Source: Bacteroidetes bacterium UBA2364 (GTDB lineage Bacteria > Bacteroidota > Rhodothermia > Rhodothermales > UBA2364). From it: a DNA stretch of 25,224 bases. Positions 7,595 through 16,003 of this stretch are shown here, piece by piece. The notes beneath the pieces were generated by a model. It made no database searches and was not told the DNA's origin. It was given only the letters and a program-made list of their open reading frames with translations. The stretch covers positions 1-25,224 of the forward strand of contig DDTM01000081.1 in assembly GCA_002344075.1 (NCBI GenBank), written 5' to 3'. A program made the position numbers and the translations under genes. Numbering within the stretch: position 1 is the first letter of the stretch; every line of letters starts with the position of its first letter.

Positions 7595-9445
7595 ATGGAG
7601 CGCACCTGCCCTCGTCCTGTTTTTGTTGTTCTTTTATTGCTTCTCGGTTTTAATGAAACTTTTGCCAATGTAATACCCCGTGAAACAGTTCATCGGGACG
7701 CTGAAACCCGTCTGGAAGCACGCCTCCGAGAAATGACCCTTTCTGAAAAGTTAGGTCAGTTGTTGCTCATTGATTATAATGTTGCAGCACTTCCCGGTGG
7801 ATTAAAAACCCCGGATCAGGCCGTTCAGGAATTACACATTGGCGGCTTTTGGATTCAGAAGAAAATAAATCCAGACCAACTTCGGCGTGCAATTGCGCGT
7901 TTACAAAACAGCAGTTCTATCCCGCTTTTTTTTGCTGCGGATTATGAGCGAGGGGCAGGTTATAATGGCAATGTTTTAACAGAACTACCTTCCAGTATGG
8001 CGATTGGGGCCACCCGCGATCCACGACTTGCAGAACTTTCCGGACGAGTGGTGGCCAAGGAGAGCCGCGCATTGGGGGTGAATGTGGTTTTTGCCCCTGT
8101 TGCCGATGTGAATAATAATCCTCAGAACCCAATTATCAATATTCGGTCTTATGGAGAAGATCCACAATTGGTAGCGGATATGTCGGAAGCATTTGTACGG
8201 GGAGCAGAACGAGGCGGGCTATTGACCACCCTGAAACATTTCCCCGGTCATGGCAATACGGCCACCGATACCCATTCTGAGCAAACTACTGTTCCTGGCA
8301 ATCGTTCGGAGCTGAACCGGACTGAGTTACGGCCCTATCACCAGATTTTGCGGTCTAAAACGCCACCTTCGTTTGTGATGACAGGTCACTTGGCGGTTCC
8401 CGGGCTTGATCCTTCGGGTGCTCCAGCCACTTTCAGTAAAACAATGCTTCAAGGGATTTTGCGGGAAGAAATGGGCTACGATGGGTTGATTATCACCGAT
8501 GGCATCAACATGGGGGCCATTACAAAACACTACCCCTTCGATGAAACCATTGTTCGGCCTATTGAAGCGGGGGCCGATATTGTGCTGTTACCTACGAATC
8601 CGCGTAGAGCTATTGAGGCATTGCGGACGGCGGTGTCCTCTGGACGTCTCACGGAAGAGCGGATAGATGCATCTGTTCGCCGGATCTTACGTGCCAAAGA
8701 ACGGATCGAGATCCCACGCGCCCTGACTTCTGACACGGGTTATATGGCGGGTACAATTGCGATGGAAATAGGGTCAGAAGGCCCAGAATTGGCCCAAATG
8801 ATCGCCGATCGTGCAGTAACGATGCTTAAAAATGAAGAAAACACGCTGCCTCTTGCCGAGCATTCCCGTGTGGCATTGGTTCAACTTACTTTCCAGCGCA
8901 CAACCAGTGGATTTGGAGACGCCATGAATGCCCTCTCGCGTGGGCTTTCAGGTGCGGGTCATACGGTTTCGGAGTGTCGAGTGATGGCGGTTTCAAAATT
9001 GTGTGACGCCAAAAATACGACTGTTTCGGGCATTATGAACCAAGTAAATGAATCGGATGTGGTGATTCTGGGCCTCTACTTACGACCGAGTGAACGTCGG
9101 GGAAATGTGGCTTTGAATGCAGATCAAGCCTCACTTGCCCGTCAAATTTTGGCATCGGGCAAAAAAGTGGTGGTTATTACATTTGGAAATCCTTACATCA
9201 TGGATGAATTCCGGAATGTGGATGCACTGGTTGTAGGGTATGACCAAGCCAAGCACACCGCAAAGGCTATGGCCCGTTTGTTGACAGGCGAACTACGGGC
9301 AACGGGCAAACTCCCCGTTTCGTTGGAATATTTTGTATTTGGGACCAACTTAGGCGCCGCTTATGCGCCACGTCGTCCGCAAACTTCGGAGCCTGTGCGT
9401 CAGTGGGCTCCGGCGAAGCCTGAAACGGTACTCAGAACGTTTTGA
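7595..9445 (+). CDS. Secreted glycoside hydrolase family 3, NagZ-like
   Basis: A 616-residue GH3 enzyme. Residues 1-25 look like a signal peptide, so it acts in the periplasm or beyond. The (beta/alpha)8 domain runs to about residue 370. Its loop KHFPGHGNTATDTH (214-227) carries the Asp-His dyad (D225, H227) characteristic of beta-N-acetylhexosaminidases of the NagZ type, and the nucleophile is D302 in IITDGINMGAI. FAADYERG (113-120) and GVNVVFAPVADVN (161-173) are also typical. Residues about 400-600 form a GH3 C-terminal alpha/beta sandwich, which short cytoplasmic NagZ lacks, so this is the long exported Bacteroidota-type form. A peptidoglycan- or chitin-derived N-acetylglucosaminide is the likely substrate. 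It is preceded by a structured leader and followed by a strong terminator. The beta-lactamase domain fused to some relatives is absent. Confidence 0.92.
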   Translation: MERTCPRPVFVVLLLLLGFNETFANVIPRETVHRDAETRLEARLREMTLSEKLGQLLLIDYNVAALPGGLKTPDQAVQELHIGGFWIQKKINPDQLRRAIARLQNSSSIPLFFAADYERGAGYNGNVLTELPSSMAIGATRDPRLAELSGRVVAKESRALGVNVVFAPVADVNNNPQNPIINIRSYGEDPQLVADMSEAFVRGAERGGLLTTLKHFPGHGNTATDTHSEQTTVPGNRSELNRTELRPYHQILRSKTPPSFVMTGHLAVPGLDPSGAPATFSKTMLQGILREEMGYDGLIITDGINMGAITKHYPFDETIVRPIEAGADIVLLPTNPRRAIEALRTAVSSGRLTEERIDASVRRILRAKERIEIPRALTSDTGYMAGTIAMEIGSEGPELAQMIADRAVTMLKNEENTLPLAEHSRVALVQLTFQRTTSGFGDAMNALSRGLSGAGHTVSECRVMAVSKLCDAKNTTVSGIMNQVNESDVVILGLYLRPSERRGNVALNADQASLARQILASGKKVVVITFGNPYIMDEFRNVDALVVGYDQAKHTAKAMARLLTGELRATGKLPVSLEYFVFGTNLGAAYAPRRPQTSEPVRQWAPAKPETVLRTF

Positions 9446-9474
9446 GTCTTTTGATGGACTTTATTATTTGAGAG

Positions 9475-9507
9475 GCCTCCTTTTTTGCAAGAAAGGAGGC
9501 TTTTTTT
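9475..9507 (+). terminator. Rho-independent terminator after the GH3 gene
   Basis: GCCTCCTTT (9475-9483) pairs perfectly with AAAGGAGGC (9492-9500) over an 8-base loop and is followed by seven T residues (9501-9507). It lies 30 bases after the GH3 stop codon and separates it from the convergent rpe gene. The upstream T-stretch in the loop side gives little function in the opposite direction. Confidence 0.9.
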
Positions 9508-9531
9508 ATAATGTACACGTACATTCGCGCT

Positions 9532-10215
9532 TTATGCGCCACTCATAACCCGTTTGAGATACTCCACATTTTTTTGGACAGGGTTTGGGTCTCCAAAAAC
9601 GGCACTTCCAGCAACCAAAACATTGGCACCAGCATTAATCAACATGCGGGCATTTTGTGCAGTGACACCGCCATCCACCTGTAGGTACGGGGTTAGGTGT
9701 AGGGCGTTGAGGCTATTACGGAGCCTACGGATTTTATCGGTTGTAGAAGGAATAAATTTTTGACCACCAAATCCCGGATTGACCGACATGATGAGCACCA
9801 AATCTACATAGGGTAATATTTCTTCGATAGAAAGCAAGGAGGTTGCCGGATTGAGGGTGATGCCCGCTTTTAGGCCAAGGTCTTTAATGGCATGGATGGT
9901 GCGATGAAGGTGTGGACAGGCTTCGATATGAACCGTCAGAATGTCGGCTCCGGCATCCGCAAAGTCTTTAAGGTACCGATCTGGCTGCTCAATCATCAAA
10001 TGGACATCCAACAACGCCCCTGTCTCGTCTTTAAGTGTCTGTAGTGCCCGAACGATTAAAGGACCAATGGTTATATTGGGTACAAAATGGCCGTCCATCA
10101 CATCCACATGGAGCCAATCCGCGCCAGCCTCTATCGCTTCCTGACAATGCGCACGGAGCCGTCCAAAATCGGCGGATAGAATGGATGGTGCGAGCAAGGG
10201 CGTGGCGTTGTTCAT
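9532..10215 (-). CDS. rpe: Ribulose-phosphate 3-epimerase
   Basis: A 227-residue TIM-barrel enzyme interconverting ribulose 5-phosphate and xylulose 5-phosphate in the pentose phosphate pathway (cytoplasm). Hallmarks are APSILSADFGRL (9-20), HVDVMDGHFVPN (36-47) with catalytic D38 and metal ligand H36, DVHLMIEQP (70-78) with H72, MSVNPGFGGQ (143-152) and the second catalytic aspartate D181 in QVDGGVT, plus AGSAVFG near the phosphate site. Full length with a natural start. It is convergent with the GH3 gene and divergent from the Nudix gene, with a 182-base shared upstream region. Confidence 0.97.
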   Translation of the reverse strand: MNNATPLLAPSILSADFGRLRAHCQEAIEAGADWLHVDVMDGHFVPNITIGPLIVRALQTLKDETGALLDVHLMIEQPDRYLKDFADAGADILTVHIEACPHLHRTIHAIKDLGLKAGITLNPATSLLSIEEILPYVDLVLIMSVNPGFGGQKFIPSTTDKIRRLRNSLNALHLTPYLQVDGGVTAQNARMLINAGANVLVAGSAVFGDPNPVQKNVEYLKRVMSGA

Positions 10216-10397
10216 CTCTTAAATAGAATGGTTTTGAAATACCGTTACAAAATAACAACACATTGGTTAACTGATTTCGAGATTTCAAGAAGTCCGCCAG
10301 ATGACATGATGAAAAAAATGTGGGTAACATTAATCGTCTTAAGAAGTGGCATGTCCCTTTCTTTTCCTGTATTTTGAGAAAAACTATATAATAGCCG

Positions 10398-11033
10398 ATG
10401 TATTACTACTTTCTTGTTGCCGAGAGTGAATTAGACACTATTCGCAAAACTGGTTTAACCACTTCCCAACCTATGTTGGACAACCCCGATGTATTGGATC
10501 GGGCGACAACACCGGTATTGGTAGTGCCGAAACAGGCGGTTCCTTATGGCAGTACATTTCTTGCGCCAGATCTTTTTCTGAACCTATACCCCTACCTTCC
10601 GGCCCGAAGCGTAGTCGCAGCAGGGGGCTATGTGGTTCGGAACAAGAACCACCAGCGCGAGGTGTTGCTGATGTTTCGGCGGGGAGCTTGGGATTTGCCG
10701 AAGGGCAAGCAAGACAGTGGCGAAACCAACGAAGAAACGGCCTTGCGTGAAGTAACCGAAGAGGTGGGGGCGCAATCACTTCGTATTGTGTGTCCGCTTG
10801 GATCCACATTGCATGGTTATGTCAACCTCTTTAAACATTTTTTTGATATCAAAACGACGTATTGGTTCCTGATGACCGCAGACGATACTCCGTTAGTCGC
10901 ACAAGCCGAGGAAGACATTGAAGCCCTTGAATGGGTTTCGGTATCTGAATTACCCAACCGCCTGAATTACGAGACGCTTCGTACCCATAGCCGCCAGTGG
11001 TTGAATGCGTTGTTGATGGCTCCAATAGACTGA
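10398..11033 (+). CDS. Nudix hydrolase with extra N-terminal domain
   Basis: A 211-residue protein whose second half is a Nudix domain. The Nudix box is complete: G103-x5-E109-x7-R117-E118-V-T-E121-E122-V-G-A125, which binds the divalent metals used to cleave a nucleoside diphosphate linked to another group. DLPKGKQDSGE immediately before and within the box resembles the diadenosine or diphosphoinositol polyphosphate hydrolase branch, but substrate choice cannot be fixed from this. EALEWVSVSELPNRL (about 174-188) is the usual closing strand and helix. The first 70 residues (ESELDTIRKTG...) form a separate small domain seen in some Bacteroidota Nudix proteins. The fucosidase gene starts 42 bases downstream on the same strand, so co-transcription is possible. 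Confidence 0.9.
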   Translation: MYYYFLVAESELDTIRKTGLTTSQPMLDNPDVLDRATTPVLVVPKQAVPYGSTFLAPDLFLNLYPYLPARSVVAAGGYVVRNKNHQREVLLMFRRGAWDLPKGKQDSGETNEETALREVTEEVGAQSLRIVCPLGSTLHGYVNLFKHFFDIKTTYWFLMTADDTPLVAQAEEDIEALEWVSVSELPNRLNYETLRTHSRQWLNALLMAPID

Positions 11034-11075
11034 TTTGCCCTTTAAAATATATATGTCTATTAATCTGAGATTTCT

Positions 11076-12491
11076 ATGAAACGCTTGCTTCTTATCTGTA
11101 TGCTCTTGCCTGTTTTGGTGGTTGCCCAGCACTCCAAATCTTATACCCCCCCGGATGACCCATTGGTACAGGCAAAACTCGCCGAGTGGCAAGACCTGAA
11201 GTTTGGTTTGTTGATGCACTGGGGAACATACAGCCTGTGGGGAATAGTAGAATCGTGGTCGCTTTGTCCTGAAGACGAGGGCTGGACAGTTCGTCGAGGG
11301 CCATTTTCAACGAATTGGTACGAATACAAAAAAGCTTACGAAAATTTATCCACACAATTTAATCCGGTAAAGTTTGATCCAGAGAAATGGGCAGAGGCAG
11401 CAAAAGCGGCCGGAATGCGCTATGTGGTTTTTACAACCAAACACCACGATGGCTTTTCGATGTTCGATACCAAACAAGCGGATTATAAAATTACCGCACC
11501 ACAGGTACCCTTTTCTTCCCATCCTCGAAGCAATGTGTCAAAAGAAATCTTCTCTGCATTCCGGCAGAAAGGGTTTATGGTGGGGGCGTATTTCTCTAAA
11601 CCTGATTGGCACAACGAAAACTTCTGGTGGCCCTATTTCCCACCCAAAGACCGTCATGTAAACTACGATATTAAGCGCTATCCCGAACGCTGGGAACGCT
11701 TCAAGGATTTTACGTACAATCAAATTGAAGAACTGATGACGGACTATGGGAAGATTGATATCCTGTGGTTGGATGGTGGTTGGGTGCGGCCTCAGTCGAG
11801 TATAGATCCTGCGGTTTCTTGGCAAGCAAGTGTGCCGTTTGGGCAGGATGTGGATATGCCGCGCATTGCAACTATGGCACGTAAACATCAACCTGGACTG
11901 ATCGTTGTGGATCGTTCGGTTCCAGGATTGTATGAGAATTACACCACTCCCGAACAGGAAGTGCCTCATGAACCATACGATTTTCCGTGGGAAACCTGTA
12001 TGACTATGGCGGGGTCGTGGTCTTATGTGCCTAATGATACTTACAAACCAGCCCGAAAACTCATACATCTATTGGCGGATATCGTGGCCAAAGGGGGAAA
12101 TTTTTTACTTAACATTGGACCAGGGCCGGATGGAACCTGGCACGACGAAGCCTATGTACGGCTACAGGAAATCGGGAGTTGGATGAAGGTGAACCAAGAA
12201 GCCATCTATGGCACAAAGCCCATTGCTCCTTATGTGGAAAATCAATGGCGGTTTACCACTAAAAGAGATGACCTATATGCCATTTATTTGGCCAAAGAGG
12301 GCGAAAAGATGCCATCATCCTTTACAATCACACATTTCTCGCCACCGAAAAACACGAAACTTTTCCTGCTGGGCTACGACAAACCCTTGAAGTGGAAGGT
12401 TACCATGAACGGAACCGCCATTACAATCCCGCCAATCTTGCAACAAAACCCACCAACAGACTGGGCATGGATCATCCGCATGAAGCGTTGA
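11076..12491 (+). CDS. Secreted alpha-L-fucosidase, GH29
   Basis: A 471-residue family 29 glycoside hydrolase that removes alpha-linked L-fucose from glycans by a retaining mechanism. Residues 1-18 are a signal peptide (LLLICMLLPVLVVAQ), so it is exported. Typical motifs are FGLLMHWGTYS (43-53), RYVVFTTKHHDGFSMF (115-130), the predicted nucleophile D233 in ILWLDGGW, YTTPEQE (289-295) with E293 as a plausible acid/base, PWETCMTM (304-311) and GGNFLLNIGPGPDG (340-353). A short C-terminal beta-domain follows. Length is typical. No SusC/D pair or other utilisation-locus gene is adjacent; the nearby GH3 enzyme is the only other glycosidase. Confidence 0.93.
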   Translation: MKRLLLICMLLPVLVVAQHSKSYTPPDDPLVQAKLAEWQDLKFGLLMHWGTYSLWGIVESWSLCPEDEGWTVRRGPFSTNWYEYKKAYENLSTQFNPVKFDPEKWAEAAKAAGMRYVVFTTKHHDGFSMFDTKQADYKITAPQVPFSSHPRSNVSKEIFSAFRQKGFMVGAYFSKPDWHNENFWWPYFPPKDRHVNYDIKRYPERWERFKDFTYNQIEELMTDYGKIDILWLDGGWVRPQSSIDPAVSWQASVPFGQDVDMPRIATMARKHQPGLIVVDRSVPGLYENYTTPEQEVPHEPYDFPWETCMTMAGSWSYVPNDTYKPARKLIHLLADIVAKGGNFLLNIGPGPDGTWHDEAYVRLQEIGSWMKVNQEAIYGTKPIAPYVENQWRFTTKRDDLYAIYLAKEGEKMPSSFTITHFSPPKNTKLFLLGYDKPLKWKVTMNGTAITIPPILQQNPPTDWAWIIRMKR

Positions 12492-13128
12492 TGCACGTTT
12501 AGGGGCGATGTGATGATATCGCTGTTGCTACCCTTTGAATAAAGACCCTATGAGTTTTATGGGTTGAGGGAAGCAGAAGTGCATAAAAGTCATTAGGGGT
12601 GACATAAAATGAATACGCTTCTATAAAGGGAAACAATATCGTTAATAAACCATAAATGTCATCATTCTATTATGATGCTCCGACGGAGTTGTTTCTAAAA
12701 TTTTCCCTTATCCATTTTATAATTCCCTGTCGGAGGTGTAGGTTGTTTGATCTCACCTCAGCGGGGTTAATGGTTTCTTGTAATCCAGCCGACAAACCTT
12801 CGATGGGGTTGTTCTATGAGTGATGAAAATGTGTTATAGTTCGTGAAAGTGTTTATTTTTTTGGTTCTTTGATGCCCTAACATGTTGGGAATTAAGCAAT
12901 TGCTAAAATTATCTCATATAGAAGCCTTTATGCATTGTGAAAAAGTTTGGTATGGGCAGCGTAAACGTTGCGCTATAAATCATACTGTTTGGTGTAGAAA
13001 AAGCATTGATTCCTGTAAAAGAAAACACTACATAAAAACATGGCTTTACGATTTTTTTAATTGGTAGAAATGCCTTATGTTTAACCAATACAGACCTTTC
13101 TCTGGTTTACACCTTAACCACCAATCAT
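12492..13128. other. Long intergenic region without a convincing gene
   Basis: About 640 bases, AT-rich, between the fucosidase and the outer-membrane protein. It contains the degenerate palindrome cluster listed separately (12678-12810). A 61-codon open frame at 12882-13067 has no recognisable features and an odd Cys/Lys/Trp-rich composition, so I do not call it. The promoter of the downstream gene must lie near 13050-13128, but I cannot place it. Confidence 0.6.
12671..12810. repeat. Cluster of four degenerate palindromic units
   Basis: Four short imperfect palindromes in a row: CTCCGACGGAG (12678-12688, perfect around a central A), CCTGTCGGAGG (12726-12736), ACCTCAGCGGGGT (12755-12767, one G-U) and AACCTTCGATGGGGTT (12795-12810, two G-U). 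Their centres are about 48, 30 and 41 bases apart. The first is preceded by ATGATG and followed by a T-rich stretch ending TTTCT, as is the copy at 25178-25204. This looks like a decayed interspersed repeat of a kind common in Bacteroidota intergenic DNA; its role is unknown. Confidence 0.5.
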
Positions 13129-15459
13129 ATGAACAAAATCTTTTCTCATAAATCGCTTTTACTTCTTAGTGTCCTCCTGATGTGCTCCGGCTGTGCTCTT
13201 TTGCAAGCACAGGTTTCTGGATTAAGTTATACCTTGTCGCCTTCGGGGGAATACGTTCGTTGGCATACTGAACTGGGCCTGAAAAATGCGCCTTTGCTGG
13301 GCGGGCAGGTAGGGTTTGGTTTTGGTGAATTTATTGAGCTGCGGGCTTTGTACCTGTGGAACAATAAAATAGAAACAGACTGGAAAAATGTAGCAGGTCT
13401 TGCCGCTTTCCAAAAGAACGAATTGGGAACGCAAGTACTATCATACCAAAAAGTGGGCGGCGATCTTCGCTTTAATTTACTGCGCGGGAAGGTATTCCCG
13501 TTTGTCAATCTGGGTGCGGGTGTTCAGACGTTTCGCCCATCTGGCGATAATGACCGTTCTGTCATCTACCTCAATGCGGGTGGTGGGCTGACAGTAAGTT
13601 CTATAGATCGGCTTACTTTCTCGCTTTATGCACGAAATACCGCATTTCGTCTAAACCCGATTACCACGTTTGTGGATGCACAGACCCTGAATGAATTGGG
13701 CATAGATGCTACTGCTACAGAACGGCGGAGTTTTACAAATTGGAGTGCAGGTGCTTCGTTTGCACTATACCTCGGCGGACGAAAATCTGGTCAATTGACC
13801 AAGGTGGACCGCGAGATGATGCGGCAATTCTCTGGCGGATTTTCCGGATTGAGTGTACCTGCTCATGCGTTCCTTGGCAAACTTGACTTCTCGGATAAAC
13901 TGCCTTTTCGGAGCACCCGATTGGCTGGCGCAAATGCAGGACTTAACTTTGGACCTTTGATCGGGTTACGAGGGTTTTACTGGCAGAGCATGAAAGAAGC
14001 GGAATGGAAAAAGGACGACTTGCGTTTGTACGGAGGCGAGCTAAACTTTCGCCTGAACGAAGGACAAGGCATAACCCCTTATCTGGCGATGGGTGGTGGA
14101 TTAATAGACGTGGGGCAAAATTATGTCGGGAAAAATGCTCAGACGACTGACGATGCACCCTTTGTAATGGGTGGAGGTGGGATTACCATTCCCCTTGGCC
14201 GGTTTGTGGAGCTGAATGGAGGTGCAAGAGTCCTGCTGGCAAGCAATCAGGCTCTGGATCGTTTGGATAAACCTGACCAACTCCAAACCAATTGGATGTA
14301 TCATGCCGGAATCAACCTGATCATTGGACGAAAGCCTAATAAACCCAATGTTGTGCGGGAAGACCAGGCGGAATCCGATCGTTTATTGGCAGAACAAGCA
14401 TGGCAAGCGGAGAAGAATGCTTTGCGTGCTTCCTATGGGGAAAAGATGTCTTCACTTGAAACGGCGATTGTCCGCGCAGAGGCCCGTGGCGATTCATTGG
14501 CTGCCCTACATCTCCAAAAAGCCCTTCAAGAAACCCGCGCCATGCATGACGCTGTTCCGGTGACATCTATCAAGCCAGTAGATCTGCTGCATCGTGCCCC
14601 AGCCCCTGTTTCTGTAGAAAGTCAGCCACCTCGAAAATCTGAACAAAAAGTTGACATTCGGGAAAGTGCAGATGCACGTGTGATCACCTTGCCCGTTTTG
14701 GAAGAAGGAGAAGTTTATATCCGATTTGGAAAATCGCCTGCTACAATGCGCTCTATCACCGACGGAAAAACGTTGCCCGCCGATCCTGAATTGTTGGCCA
14801 AATTGCATAAACTGGAGCGGAAAGTGGACTCTTTACAAACCTTGTTGGCCAAACGAGATACCTTACAACAGAGAATTATCATAAGCCAAGCACCTGTTAT
14901 TCTACGGATGGGCGGTCCGCAGGTAACATCCACAGATGCAGCACCACCAGTTTCAGTAAAAGGCGTCGGTATGTCCAGAGAATTAGCAACAGAAAGCAGG
15001 ATTGATGCAGATACAGTGGAAACGGTACTACCTGTTCTTCCTAAAAGAAATATCCAGTTTTTGGAGGGTCGTGTTTTGGCTGGTTTGGGGCTTGGTACGC
15101 ACCAAAATGGTTTGCAATTGGGCACTCAAGCATGGTTTGGACTGACGGGTACATCCCTCAAAATTGTACCCGAATTGGTGTATAATACGAGTCATCGTAG
15201 TGGTATTGGCGGTTCCTTGAATGTGGTGATAGGGCTGCCTTCCTATAAAGCTCGTGCCGTTGCACCGTTTCTGGGCGTAGGATACGGCGTTCGATTCATC
15301 GAAAACACGAACGATACTGGTCGGGAATCGTTCGGTGGACTAAATTTGATGCTGGGCGGGGATTTTAAATTCCGGAAGGCAGATGTCTTTATCGAAGTTT
15401 CTACATTACGATTGTTCGACTACGCCCGAATAGCCCTTGGTTATCGGTTTGATTTCTAA
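13129..15459 (+). CDS. Outer-membrane protein with three beta-barrel modules
   Basis: A 776-residue exported protein. The signal has two readings: a lipobox-like CSGC (cysteine 22) or signal peptidase I cleavage after LLQAQ (28). Residues 30-220 and 240-403 are homologous barrel-like repeats: GQVGFGFGEFIELRALYLW (59-77) matches ANAGLNFGPLIGLRGFYW (268-285), GGDLRFNL matches GGELNFRL, and both end in TNW...GRK. Residues about 410-475 form a charged coiled coil, and 545-590 a second short coil (KLERKVDSLQTLLAKRDTL). Residues 645-776 form a third barrel-like domain ending in GYRFDF, with the terminal Phe expected of BAM substrates. The linker parts are Pro/Val-rich. Function is unknown; adhesion, stabilisation or porin-like roles are all possible. 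Confidence 0.8.
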   Translation: MNKIFSHKSLLLLSVLLMCSGCALLQAQVSGLSYTLSPSGEYVRWHTELGLKNAPLLGGQVGFGFGEFIELRALYLWNNKIETDWKNVAGLAAFQKNELGTQVLSYQKVGGDLRFNLLRGKVFPFVNLGAGVQTFRPSGDNDRSVIYLNAGGGLTVSSIDRLTFSLYARNTAFRLNPITTFVDAQTLNELGIDATATERRSFTNWSAGASFALYLGGRKSGQLTKVDREMMRQFSGGFSGLSVPAHAFLGKLDFSDKLPFRSTRLAGANAGLNFGPLIGLRGFYWQSMKEAEWKKDDLRLYGGELNFRLNEGQGITPYLAMGGGLIDVGQNYVGKNAQTTDDAPFVMGGGGITIPLGRFVELNGGARVLLASNQALDRLDKPDQLQTNWMYHAGINLIIGRKPNKPNVVREDQAESDRLLAEQAWQAEKNALRASYGEKMSSLETAIVRAEARGDSLAALHLQKALQETRAMHDAVPVTSIKPVDLLHRAPAPVSVESQPPRKSEQKVDIRESADARVITLPVLEEGEVYIRFGKSPATMRSITDGKTLPADPELLAKLHKLERKVDSLQTLLAKRDTLQQRIIISQAPVILRMGGPQVTSTDAAPPVSVKGVGMSRELATESRIDADTVETVLPVLPKRNIQFLEGRVLAGLGLGTHQNGLQLGTQAWFGLTGTSLKIVPELVYNTSHRSGIGGSLNVVIGLPSYKARAVAPFLGVGYGVRFIENTNDTGRESFGGLNLMLGGDFKFRKADVFIEVSTLRLFDYARIALGYRFDF

Positions 15460-15465
15460 GAGATG

Positions 15466-15528
15466 GTCGCATCCAGTCCTCTGTTTCTATACGTAGGAGA
15501 TAAGGGGGCTGATGCGACAAAAGATTTT
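15466..15528 (+). terminator. Large hairpin after the three-barrel gene, possible terminator
   Basis: GTCGCATC (15466-15473) pairs perfectly with GATGCGAC (15511-15518). After a bulged C the helix can continue through AGTCCT against GGGGCT-type bases (with G-U pairs). A T-run (ATTTTT, about six bases on) follows. It starts 7 bases past the stop codon. The T-run is offset from the stem, so this may be a weak terminator or an mRNA 3'-end stabiliser. Confidence 0.45.
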
Positions 15529-15557
15529 TCGTCAAAAGCCTCGCATAGGCTCCTGAA

Positions 15558-15788
15558 TCAGGGTTTTGGTGTTTTTTCGCGAAAGAAAACCGAAAGAACC
15601 AGTAATACAAATGGAAATCCATGATAGACCAAATCAAACCAGTCTAATGCCGTCATGCCAATGGCGCCGCCAGCCACCCAGCGTAGTTTTCCCCAAAGGT
15701 GTGGTTCTGGATAAAAGGGTGCTAATCCCAAGGTGAGGCACATGACCAAAGCAATTTTCCAGTCGAGGTACTTGAAAAGGGTTTTCAT
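15558..15788 (-). CDS. Small two-helix membrane protein (often auto-named 'RND transporter')
   Basis: A 76-residue protein with two membrane segments: DWKIALVMCLTLGLAPF (about 9-25) and FPFVLLVLSVFF (about 58-69). Between them is the conserved-looking PEPHLWGKLRWVAGG and DWFDLVYHG. This pattern matches a small Bacteroidota family usually annotated 'RND transporter' in databases, though it is far too short to be an RND pump itself; that name is from memory and should not be taken as function. I start it at the ATG at 15788 (MKTLFKYLDWK), where the family begins; the frame is open for another 40 codons upstream that do not look coding. It converges on the three-barrel gene with the hairpin between them. 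Confidence 0.72.
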   Translation of the reverse strand: MKTLFKYLDWKIALVMCLTLGLAPFYPEPHLWGKLRWVAGGAIGMTALDWFDLVYHGFPFVLLVLSVFFREKTPKP

Positions 15789-16003
15789 AGGGTGATATTT
15801 GGTTGTAATTACTTGATAGAACAACTTGAATTCTTGTAGGTTCATTCGGTTCCAATTGATTGTTGTAAAGAAATCATGGAGCATTTTACTTTTTTTAAAG
15901 GGCGACATCTCCTATAGGCCTACAAGTACCATAGTCTTAGCAAGTATCAGCGATGTACGCGCATCCTCGGTGTGTACTTCTATCCAAGTAGGGGGCATTA
16001 CAC

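Noticed and set aside
11538..12068. 176-codon minus-strand frame inside the fucosidase gene
   Set aside because: Shadow of a clear GH29 gene whose catalytic motifs span this region.
12671..12810. CRISPR array
   Set aside because: The units differ in sequence and spacing, are short palindromes, and there are no cas genes.
12882..13067. 61-codon open frame in the long gap
   Set aside because: No recognisable features, odd Cys/Lys/Trp-rich composition, and no support from spacing or start context.
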